A DNA stretch of 64,000 nucleotides, from NCBI RefSeq assembly GCF_042651465.1, contig NZ_JBHSCZ010000001.1, forward strand, positions 620,001 to 684,000, in the 5' to 3' direction. Position 1 is the stretch's first letter. Each line of letters opens with the position of its first letter. Source of the DNA: Ferruginibacter yonginensis (GTDB taxonomy: Bacteria > Bacteroidota > Bacteroidia > Chitinophagales > Chitinophagaceae). The position numbers were made by a program, and so were the translations under genes. This document shows, in pieces, positions 17,545 through 25,333 of this stretch. Under the pieces are notes generated by a model. That model was not told where the DNA came from and ran no database searches. It was given only the letters and a program-made list of their open reading frames with translations.

Positions 17545-18348
17545 TTAGTACGATTTTAATACAGCTTTTAAAATAGAATCCTTTTGGGCTTGAGTATACT
17601 TATAGTTGTATTGGTACAAACTACCTTCCCAATCACCATAATTAGCATTTGGAAAAACAATATATTTTTTACCTAATTGAGCACTCAATGCATCAACATT
17701 TGCCGCTCTTTCGGCTTCTGTTTTTTTATCGAATAATACACTTAAATCTGCCAAGTTATCGCCCATATATAAAATAACATCATAGCGTTCTAATACTTGG
17801 TTACGCCTAGCTTCTTTACTCGATGTATTTATTTTGGTGTATAAGTGCATTTCATCAGCATTTGGCAATCCAAATTTTTGTAGATTTTTTAAAGTGGCAG
17901 TACGCTCCTTATCTTCTCTATTGGTTATATAAAATACTTGTACATTTTTTGATGCAACATATTTTAAAAATGCCGCTGCTCCGGGCATGGTATCGGCAGC
18001 TGATTTTGAAGTCCATTCAATCCACGAATCTAAAGTATACTCACTACCACCAAAAGCAGCATGCACTGCATACGGACTGTTATCTAAAATAGTTTCATCA
18101 ATATCGGTAATAATGGCTTTGGGTTTATCATTGTTACTTACATAACTATCAATACGCCACTTAGCCATGTTATAACTTTGTAAACACAATGCCCTATATT
18201 CGGCAGCTCGTTGTTGAAATAATGATGAAAATAATTTCCCATTTAAACTAATATTTTGGGGCAAAGCACTATTACTGTTGTTAGCTAAATGTTGAGGTGT
18301 TTTACAAGCCAATAAACCCAGCAACGATATAAAGATGATAAAACGCAT
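17545..18348 (-). CDS. acid phosphatase lipoprotein, e(P4)/class C HAD family
   Basis: A 267-residue surface lipoprotein related to Haemophilus e(P4), a 5'-nucleotidase/acid phosphatase. The ATG at 18348 begins the lipoprotein signal MRFIIFISLLGLLAC; the frame runs seven codons further upstream without need. The HAD nucleophile motif is IITDIDETILDNSPY (D-x-D), motif II is VFYITNREDKER, and the metal-binding acidic motif is YMGDNLADLS. It probably recycles phosphate or nucleosides in the periplasm. It diverges from the META-domain lipoprotein gene. Confidence 0.9.
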   Translation of the reverse strand: MRFIIFISLLGLLACKTPQHLANNSNSALPQNISLNGKLFSSLFQQRAAEYRALCLQSYNMAKWRIDSYVSNNDKPKAIITDIDETILDNSPYAVHAAFGGSEYTLDSWIEWTSKSAADTMPGAAAFLKYVASKNVQVFYITNREDKERTATLKNLQKFGLPNADEMHLYTKINTSSKEARRNQVLERYDVILYMGDNLADLSVLFDKKTEAERAANVDALSAQLGKKYIVFPNANYGDWEGSLYQYNYKYTQAQKDSILKAVLKSY

Positions 18349-18481
18349 ATTCAAAAATTTGAACCACAAAAATATTGATTTGGTTGCAACTATACTGCAT
18401 TTAAAAATTAACGGAACCTTGCATTAGTAATCTGTATTTTTGAAATGATTTCAACAATGCAATTAAACAAACTGAAGTTAC

Positions 18482-19270
18482 ATGCGTATGAAGTTTATTG
18501 TAAATATATTTATGATTTTTTTGTTAATACAATCATGCAAAACAACACAATCAAATAGTAGCAAATCAAACAATCAAGTAATTGAAACCAACAATTACAA
18601 CAAAAAAAATGAAGTAACTGCACAATCAAATGGTGTTGATTTTTTAGCAACTGGTAATACACCTACGGAATGGACTTTGGCCATTGATATAGATGATACC
18701 GTTCGTTTTAAAGCAGATGATGGACTGAATATAAAATTTGCATACAACCAATTAACCAAAAAAAATGTTGCCACAGCAAGCAACTATACTTTTTCAAGTA
18801 AGCAAGGTAATTTTGGTTTTACTATTTATGATAGTATTTGTACAATAGCTACAGAAAAACAAGCCTATAAAAAACTGGTTACTTTTAACTTTAATAGCAT
18901 TACGTACTCAGGTTGTGGCAAGTATTTGGCAAATGATTTATTGCAAAACAAGTGGACATTACTTATGATCAACAACATTGCTATTAATGCAAATGATTAT
19001 AATAAAATACCCGAATTAACTTTCGACTTTAAGAATGGCAAAGTAAGTGGAAACAATGGTTGTAATAATATAAGTACCAATATGGAGGTACAAGGTAATA
19101 GAATATTATTTGGAAACTTTACAACATCTAAAAATATTTGTAGTAAAAAAAGTATTGCAACTATTGTAAATGATAAACTGAATAACCGATTGGTGAGTTA
19201 TTTTTTTAAAGATGGAAAATTATACCTTTACTTAATAGATGATAGTGTACTCATCTTTAATAAATCATAA
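18482..19270 (+). CDS. META (HslJ-like) domain lipoprotein
   Basis: A 262-residue lipoprotein with signal MRMKFIVNIFMIFLLIQSC. The first half (about 50-140) has TGNTPTEWTLAIDIDD and resembles the HslJ-associated domain often fused to META. The second half (about 150-262) is a META domain: LLQNKWTLLMINN, then GKVSGNNGCNNIS and FTTSKNIC. META proteins sit in the envelope and are linked to heat and antibiotic stress; the molecular role is not defined. A start at 18488 is equally possible. A TATTTTTG box at 18435-18442 could be its -7 element. Confidence 0.82.
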   Translation: MRMKFIVNIFMIFLLIQSCKTTQSNSSKSNNQVIETNNYNKKNEVTAQSNGVDFLATGNTPTEWTLAIDIDDTVRFKADDGLNIKFAYNQLTKKNVATASNYTFSSKQGNFGFTIYDSICTIATEKQAYKKLVTFNFNSITYSGCGKYLANDLLQNKWTLLMINNIAINANDYNKIPELTFDFKNGKVSGNNGCNNISTNMEVQGNRILFGNFTTSKNICSKKSIATIVNDKLNNRLVSYFFKDGKLYLYLIDDSVLIFNKS

Positions 19271-19303
19271 AACTCAATTTTTAACCTACACAAACCAACT
19301 AAC

Positions 19304-19891
19304 ATGTTTGAACAATTAATGAACTTAGTAAAAGAAAACGCTGGCGAAGCCATTATTAACAACCCAGCTATTCCGAACGAAAAAAATGATGAAGCTGTAC
19401 AAACTACTGCCTCAAGTATTATGGATAGTTTGAAAGGCATGCTTTCAAGCGGAAAAGCGAATGATGTATTGAGTATGTTTAGTCAGCAACCGGAAGGTAA
19501 CGCCGTTGCAAACAGCCCTGTTGCAGCAGCAGCTTCTAGCAATTTAATCAGTACGTTAATGAGTAAATTTGGTATTGATAGCAACCAAGCAAGTGGTATT
19601 GCTAGCAAATTAATTCCCAATGTAATGAATCAATTTGTAAACAAAACCAATGACCCTAATGATAATAGTTTCGACATCCAAGGCATATTTAATAGCTTGA
19701 GTGGCAATAAAACTAGTGGATTAGATATCAGTAGCATGGTTTCAAAATTTGGCGGCAATGCCCTCGACAAAAACCATGATGGCAAGGTTGATTTTAGTGA
19801 TTTAACAGCCGCATTTAGCGGGGGGAAAGCTGAAGGCGGTGAAGGTGGCGGCGGTTTAATGGATAAAATTTCTGGTTTATTCGGCAAGTAA
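19304..19891 (+). CDS. EF-hand-containing protein of unknown function
   Basis: A 195-residue protein with no signal peptide. The helical, Ser/Asn-rich N-terminal two thirds contain SSNLISTLMSKFGIDSNQAS and IASKLIPNVMNQFV and resemble DUF937/YidB-like proteins. Near the C-terminus is one canonical EF-hand loop, DKNHDGKVDFSDL, followed by a Gly-rich tail and MDKISGLFGK. Calcium binding is inferred from the loop. It lies 33 bases after the META lipoprotein, perhaps co-transcribed, and is followed by a strong terminator. Confidence 0.75.
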   Translation: MFEQLMNLVKENAGEAIINNPAIPNEKNDEAVQTTASSIMDSLKGMLSSGKANDVLSMFSQQPEGNAVANSPVAAAASSNLISTLMSKFGIDSNQASGIASKLIPNVMNQFVNKTNDPNDNSFDIQGIFNSLSGNKTSGLDISSMVSKFGGNALDKNHDGKVDFSDLTAAFSGGKAEGGEGGGGLMDKISGLFGK

Positions 19892-19907
19892 TTGCATCAT
19901 ATTTTAT

Positions 19908-19941
19908 AAAAAAACGCCATCGAAATTGATGGCGTTTTTTT
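19908..19941. terminator. bidirectional intrinsic terminator
   Basis: ACGCCATC-gaaatt-GATGGCGT between A-rich and T7 flanks. It serves the EF-hand gene and the convergent S9 peptidase gene. Confidence 0.92.
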
Positions 19942-19948
19942 ATGCTAC

Positions 19949-22927
19949 TTAGTTTACTTTCAGCCCCCAATCAATACCTTTTTTGGTAGCTGGTACACCA
20001 TTTTTAATCCAATCAGCAGCTGGTGCATCTTTTAAGTAATAGTCAAAAAATTGCGATAACCTCACAGATAAATCTTTTCTATTTTTTCTTTCTACCAAAT
20101 TATGATCTTCACCATTGTATTGTAACATCCATACTTTTTTGCCCATACGCCTCATAGCCGTAAACATTTCAATACCTTGGTACCAAGGCACTGCACCATC
20201 AGCATCATTATGCATAATTAGTAAGGGTGTTTGAATTTTATCAACCGCAAATAAAGGTGAATTTTTGATGTACAAATCTGGGCGTTGCCATAAAGTTGCA
20301 CCGATTCTACTTTGTGTTTTTTCGTACTGAAACTGGCGGTTCACCCCTGTTGACCAACGAATACCACCATAAGCACTCGTCATATTACTTACAGGAGCAC
20401 CTGCTCCGGCAGCTCTAAAAATATTTGTTTTAGTAACTAAGTAAGCAACTTGATAACCGCCCCAACTCTGGCCTTGTATGGCCATTCTTGTACTATCAAC
20501 CCACGGCATTTTTGATAACATTTTAGCAGCGCTTACAATACTGTTGTATGCACTTTGGCCAGGTTCACCATCTTTGTAATAAATATTAGGATCAAAAACC
20601 AAGTAACCATTACTCACAAAATAAGGAATGTTGATAGTAGATGCACTTGGCGCTGGGGCTCTATAATTGTACAATCCATCAGCATTACGTTCGTAAAAAT
20701 AAAATATTACTGGGTACTTTTTGGTTGAGTCAAAATTTTCTGGTTTAAATAAAAGTCCTTCACTCATTTTACCATCAAACATTTTCCAACGCATTAAACT
20801 TGCTGTTAACCAGTTGTATGGCGCTTGCTGCTTAGCAACATCAGTAATTTGAAGCGCATTGTTGAAAGTATTGTTAGCAGTATATAATTCTGACGCTGCT
20901 ATTGTTGCCCTGGTAAAAATATATTGTTCGGCATTTTTTGCTTTTACAATATTACTCAAACTTACATTACCAGTGTATAATGCAGTAGGGTTAATGGTTT
21001 CATCAGCCTTAATATTGTAAATACCTAATTGTTTATTTACTTTATTAAAACCAGTAAATAACATTGTTTCATTTGTACCAATAAAACGCTTTTCATTATC
21101 AGTTCTTACATAGTTGAAAGCAATATTGTTTTTTCTACCAAAACCGTTGGTTAGCAAAACCGGTAATGCCTTTGCTGATGGATCAACTTTCCATATATCA
21201 TATTCATCATTTATTAGCATGCTAGCATCATCAGCCGTAAAACCTGTTACACCAATTTCATTAGGATAATCAGGCACATCATTTTGGGTATCATACAATG
21301 GCACTTTTATTTTATCAGTAACATTCCTTGTAATACCCGTTGCAACTTCGTATGCAAAATATTGGCGTTTTGCTGAATGATACCAATATAAATATTTACC
21401 CATAGGTGATGCTGAAACCCTATCTATATTATTTCGTAATACATTTTTTATTGCACCGCTATTAACATCAACGGTATATACATTGTACAAAGAACGACCT
21501 TCCCATTGCGAAGCAACTCTATTACCTTTAGTACTTTGAGCAAGTACAAAAGATGCATTCCCTTCATTTACAAGACTAATGTTTTCTAAAGAATCAGCAC
21601 CGAGTTGTATCATTTTATTTTGTGGCAATAATACAACAGCTGTGTAACTTCTACGTAACTCTTGTGATAATTGACGCAACTGTTGTGGTTGTAAATAATC
21701 ATCTTTATAATTCCATACATCTAATCTTGCCAATTCAAAATCAACCAAGTTGGTATCTTTAGGCGCTACAATGGGTGCATTTCCAAAAAATAATTTACTG
21801 CCATCTTTACTAAATCGTATATCAGCATTTTCACTAACGGTAAAATTCGTTAGCATACCATTGGTATTTTTATCAACCAAAATGGTAGCCGTATCAGCCA
21901 TATTTTTATGATACCAAAGTTTATAAAATTTTTGTAGTGCCTTGCTGCTACTATCTCTTTCAGCAACAAATGCTAGTTGATTACCTTCTTCATTAAACGA
22001 AAAGTTTTTAGCATCATTAAAACCTTTCATAACAGTATCCGTTATTTGCTTTTGTAAATCATACAACAACACCAACGCTTTACTATTGCTATCTTTCGCA
22101 TTTTTAGTAGTTTCAATCAACAACTTATTGCCATACTTATCAAACAAATAATCGCTCACTTGTTTAAATTTGGTAGTTTTTCCATTTACCAAATTCACTA
22201 AACTTAACTCTGTTCCTTCATTTTGTTTTTCGCTACTTGCGTCATCACCATCAGCATCTAAAAAACCAGCATCCACCATTAAATCATTTGCTTTTTTATA
22301 AATTTCTTTGATGGCTTTTTCAGTAGCCGACATCATTTCAGCTTTTTGAATATTCCCTTTTATTGAGTCAAGCGATTTGCGTAACATAGAGTCAGCAACT
22401 TTTACCAATCCATCAATTTTAATTTTAATTGAATCAAGGGCAATTTTTTTCTTAGTAGTGTCTGGCAAAGGTTTTTCTGCTAAGTAAGCAACCCAATTGG
22501 TACCTTTTTCTGCGGCCTTAAATGATTTTACTAAAGGTATTTTAGTGATGCTATCAGTACCTAACATTACAATAGCAAATGAGTCTTTGGGCATTTCATC
22601 GGGACGTTTCTTTTTAATTTTGGCTTGACGAACATCCTGAAACTTTGCTTTTATTTTAAAAAATACAAATTTATTATCGTTAGAAATGATGGCGCCATAA
22701 CCCCTATCGTAGCTATTTTTTTTATTTTGAGTAATATCATAAATCCATAAAGTACCATCACCTTCCTGCGGATTTTCTGCATACACTACAAACTTTCCAT
22801 CATTGCTGATACTCCGCTCCCCTACTGATTTCCAGCTATCATACACTTCATGTGTTAATGGTTTTTTAGATTGTGCAAAAGTGTTCATTTGCAACAAAAC
22901 CAATACAGCAAATAAAAATTTTGTCAT
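19949..22927 (-). CDS. secreted S9 (prolyl oligopeptidase family) serine peptidase
   Basis: A 992-residue exported peptidase with signal MTKFLFAVLVLLQMNTFAQ. The beta-propeller half is N-terminal; the alpha/beta-hydrolase domain occupies about residues 730-992. The catalytic Ser is in IQGQSWGGYQVAYL, the Asp in MHNDADGAVPWYQG and the His in YNGEDHNLVERKNRKD. At about 990 residues it is longer than typical DPP4/acylaminoacyl peptidases. A charged, helix-prone insertion at about residues 155-235 (lysine-rich, then DADGDDASSEKQNEG) interrupts the propeller. It probably trims peptides in the periplasm. Confidence 0.9.
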   Translation of the reverse strand: MTKFLFAVLVLLQMNTFAQSKKPLTHEVYDSWKSVGERSISNDGKFVVYAENPQEGDGTLWIYDITQNKKNSYDRGYGAIISNDNKFVFFKIKAKFQDVRQAKIKKKRPDEMPKDSFAIVMLGTDSITKIPLVKSFKAAEKGTNWVAYLAEKPLPDTTKKKIALDSIKIKIDGLVKVADSMLRKSLDSIKGNIQKAEMMSATEKAIKEIYKKANDLMVDAGFLDADGDDASSEKQNEGTELSLVNLVNGKTTKFKQVSDYLFDKYGNKLLIETTKNAKDSNSKALVLLYDLQKQITDTVMKGFNDAKNFSFNEEGNQLAFVAERDSSSKALQKFYKLWYHKNMADTATILVDKNTNGMLTNFTVSENADIRFSKDGSKLFFGNAPIVAPKDTNLVDFELARLDVWNYKDDYLQPQQLRQLSQELRRSYTAVVLLPQNKMIQLGADSLENISLVNEGNASFVLAQSTKGNRVASQWEGRSLYNVYTVDVNSGAIKNVLRNNIDRVSASPMGKYLYWYHSAKRQYFAYEVATGITRNVTDKIKVPLYDTQNDVPDYPNEIGVTGFTADDASMLINDEYDIWKVDPSAKALPVLLTNGFGRKNNIAFNYVRTDNEKRFIGTNETMLFTGFNKVNKQLGIYNIKADETINPTALYTGNVSLSNIVKAKNAEQYIFTRATIAASELYTANNTFNNALQITDVAKQQAPYNWLTASLMRWKMFDGKMSEGLLFKPENFDSTKKYPVIFYFYERNADGLYNYRAPAPSASTINIPYFVSNGYLVFDPNIYYKDGEPGQSAYNSIVSAAKMLSKMPWVDSTRMAIQGQSWGGYQVAYLVTKTNIFRAAGAGAPVSNMTSAYGGIRWSTGVNRQFQYEKTQSRIGATLWQRPDLYIKNSPLFAVDKIQTPLLIMHNDADGAVPWYQGIEMFTAMRRMGKKVWMLQYNGEDHNLVERKNRKDLSVRLSQFFDYYLKDAPAADWIKNGVPATKKGIDWGLKVN

Positions 22928-23007
22928 ACTTAAAAAAATTTAAAGCATTAAAGTTATTGTAATGTTGATGAAAAATCTATAAAAAATGATGAGTGATGAT
23001 GGAGCAG

Positions 23008-23598
23008 TTATGCTTCATCTAAAAAGCCCCATGTCGTTTTTAGTGAAGCTAATGCTTGAGGCGGTAGTTGCACTGAATCATAATGGCCAGCATTATTTTT
23101 TTGACGATAAGCCTCATACAAACTAACAGCACATGCTACAGAAATATTTAATGATTTGATGATGCCAACTTGCGGTATAATAAAATTACCATCTGCCAAC
23201 GAAATTATTTCATCGCTTACACCGCTGTGTTCATTACCAAAAACCAATGCAACTGATTCAGTTAAATTTAAATCATACAACCCCACAGCATCTGTACTTA
23301 AATGGGTAGTATAAATTTTATTATACTTTAACCGCAATGCTTTAAAACAAGCAGCGGCGTCATTAAACTGGTGTACTGTAAGCCATTTAGCAGCACTTGA
23401 TGAACTTTTTGCACCCCACTTTTCATGCAGACCAATTTTGGTATTGAGTACATAAATATCTTGTACACCTACTGCATCACAAGTACGCATTACTGCTGAA
23501 ATATTATGAGGGTCGCTTACATTTTCAAGCACAATGGTGAGTTGAGGCTGCCTTTTTGCTAATACACTATTCAATCTTTCTGATCTTTCTGGCGTCAT
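23008..23598 (-). CDS. SpoU-family RNA 2'-O-methyltransferase (TrmH-like)
   Basis: A 196-residue SPOUT methyltransferase. Motif 1 is VSDPHNISAVMRTCDAVG, motif 2 ALVFGNEHSGVSDEI, and motif 3 IPQVGIIKSLNISVACAVSL, which together form the knotted SAM site. The N-terminus MTPERSERLNSVLAKRQPQ is like TrmH, the tRNA Gm18 methyltransferase; the RNA target is inferred from this and not proven. The length fits a TrmH without an extra RNA-binding domain. Confidence 0.9.
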   Translation of the reverse strand: MTPERSERLNSVLAKRQPQLTIVLENVSDPHNISAVMRTCDAVGVQDIYVLNTKIGLHEKWGAKSSSSAAKWLTVHQFNDAAACFKALRLKYNKIYTTHLSTDAVGLYDLNLTESVALVFGNEHSGVSDEIISLADGNFIIPQVGIIKSLNISVACAVSLYEAYRQKNNAGHYDSVQLPPQALASLKTTWGFLDEA

Positions 23599-23653
23599 AA
23601 AATTTAAAGGATGTTTATGATACTGAATTAATTGTTATTTAAAATAAATTCAA

Positions 23654-24229
23654 TTATTGTGGCTGATAATTTTTAAGATACTTATAAATAGCTTCCCATT
23701 CTGTTGATGCAAGCGCCACCCAATTATTTTTTAACTCCTCAACAGTGTCTGTTAATTCGCCTACACCTCTTGTATTTTCTGGATTTAAGAAAAAAGCCTT
23801 ACACCCTAAATTTTTAGCAAATTGTACATCTGTTAACCTATCACCAATTACAAAACTATTTTTAAGATCAACATTGAGGTTATTAATATAGTGAGCCATA
23901 CGACCTATACGTGGTTTACGTAATTCAGAAAGTTCTTCTGGTAGTGAGTCGTCAATAATTATTTCTTCAAAGTGAATGCCTTCTGTTTTAAAAACAGCTA
24001 ACATAAAATTTTGGGTAGGATAAAAATCTGATTCAGGAAACATCGGCAATCCCAAACCGTTTTGATTACTCACCATTACTATTTTATAAGGCAATTCTCG
24101 TACAATACGCCCCAACCATGTAATTACAAACGGATAAAAATGTAGTTTATCAAAAGTATCTACTTGTCCACCCGGTGGCGGACTTTGAATTAAAGTTCCA
24201 TCCCTATCAATAAATAAATATCGTTGCAT
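23654..24229 (-). CDS. HAD phosphatase, HisB N-domain (histidinol-phosphatase)-like
   Basis: A 191-residue stand-alone HAD phosphatase. The nucleophile motif is YLFIDRDGTLIQSPPPGG, motif II is IVMVSNQNGLGLPMFPES, the lysine is in LRKPRIGRM and motif IV is FVIGDRLTDVQFAKNLG. These follow the histidinol-phosphatase half of E. coli HisB closely. The zinc loop of that family (C-P-H, C-D-C) is replaced by DDSLPEELSELRKP with none of the four ligands. No imidazoleglycerol-phosphate dehydratase domain and no other his genes are present. Related GmhB-type functions remain possible. Confidence 0.75.
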   Translation of the reverse strand: MQRYLFIDRDGTLIQSPPPGGQVDTFDKLHFYPFVITWLGRIVRELPYKIVMVSNQNGLGLPMFPESDFYPTQNFMLAVFKTEGIHFEEIIIDDSLPEELSELRKPRIGRMAHYINNLNVDLKNSFVIGDRLTDVQFAKNLGCKAFFLNPENTRGVGELTDTVEELKNNWVALASTEWEAIYKYLKNYQPQ

Positions 24230-24255
24230 CTTTATATTTTATTTTAAATACAATT

Positions 24256-25275
24256 TTACCAATTACCTATTTCAATACCTAAGCCTGGCTTTTGGTTGTA
24301 TATTATTTTTCCAAAATCAAATTCAATACCACTACCTATTTGGGTAGTTTGTAATAAGGTTCCGTCCATGTCAACAAAATCTAACATAGGCGCTAAATGA
24401 GCAATAGCGGCCGTACCAACCGTAGTTTCGTTCATGCAACCTACCATTACTTTTAAACCTAAATTTTTAGCTGCTGCAATCATGCGCCGTGCAGGTGTAA
24501 TGCCACTACATTTGGTTAGTTTGATGTTGATACCATTAAAGAAACCAACACATTTTACAACATCATGTTCAGATACGCATGATTCATCTGCCAATAAAGG
24601 CAAGTAGTTTAAATCATATAATTTTTTCATGCCCTCCCAATCATCTTTATGTAAAGGCTGTTCCACTAATTCAACACCAAGTTGTTGCAGTTGCGGTATT
24701 TTTATAAGTGCTTCTTCCAACGTCCAACCTGCATTTGCATCAACACGAATAGCAGCGTTGGTATGCTTTCTGCACTTTTCTACCAATGCAACATCTCCCT
24801 CAAAACCAACTTTTATTTTATAAATAGGCCAAGGTTTATCAAGCATTTTAGCCACCATATTTTCAGCGGTATCAATACCAATAGTAAAATCAGTGAGTGG
24901 CGATGTAGCAGTATCAAGTTGCCAAAGTTGGTACAGCGGTTTGCGTTTTATTTTACCATAAATATCCCAAGCGGCCATATCTAAAGCACCTACTAAAAAC
25001 GGATTTTTTGGAAAAAGATGATGTAAGTAATGCCAATATCGTTCCGGATCTGACAATGAAAATTTTTCAATAAACATTTTCTTTGCTTCAATATCAGCAA
25101 TCATATCATCAACAGTAATATTGTAATATGCAATGGCGGGTGCTTCGCCATACCCAACCTGACCAAAATAATCTAAACGAACAATTAAAGTTGATTGGTG
25201 TGTTTTAGTGCCTTTCGAAATAGTGAAAGGATGCTTAAAAGGCAATTCAACTTTTTTGTATGATACTTTTAACAT
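24256..25275 (-). CDS. dipeptide epimerase, enolase superfamily
   Basis: A 339-residue muconate-lactonizing-subgroup enzyme, likely L-Ala-D/L-Glu epimerase or a related dipeptide epimerase used in peptidoglycan peptide recycling. Catalytic KxK is in WPIYKIKVGFEGD, metal ligands are in RVDANAGWT (Asp), ELVEQPLH (Glu) and LLADESCVSE (Asp), and the second lysine is in INIKLTKCSG. The N-terminal capping domain begins KVELPFKHPFTISKGTKTH. Dipeptide specificity is inferred from overall similarity. It is 26 bases upstream of the phosphatase gene on the same strand. Confidence 0.88.
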   Translation of the reverse strand: MLKVSYKKVELPFKHPFTISKGTKTHQSTLIVRLDYFGQVGYGEAPAIAYYNITVDDMIADIEAKKMFIEKFSLSDPERYWHYLHHLFPKNPFLVGALDMAAWDIYGKIKRKPLYQLWQLDTATSPLTDFTIGIDTAENMVAKMLDKPWPIYKIKVGFEGDVALVEKCRKHTNAAIRVDANAGWTLEEALIKIPQLQQLGVELVEQPLHKDDWEGMKKLYDLNYLPLLADESCVSEHDVVKCVGFFNGINIKLTKCSGITPARRMIAAAKNLGLKVMVGCMNETTVGTAAIAHLAPMLDFVDMDGTLLQTTQIGSGIEFDFGKIIYNQKPGLGIEIGNW

Positions 25276-25333
25276 GTAAACTCGGCAAATTAAAACACAA
25301 ATATGCAGCTTTTAAAATAGATAGCAGCATTCA

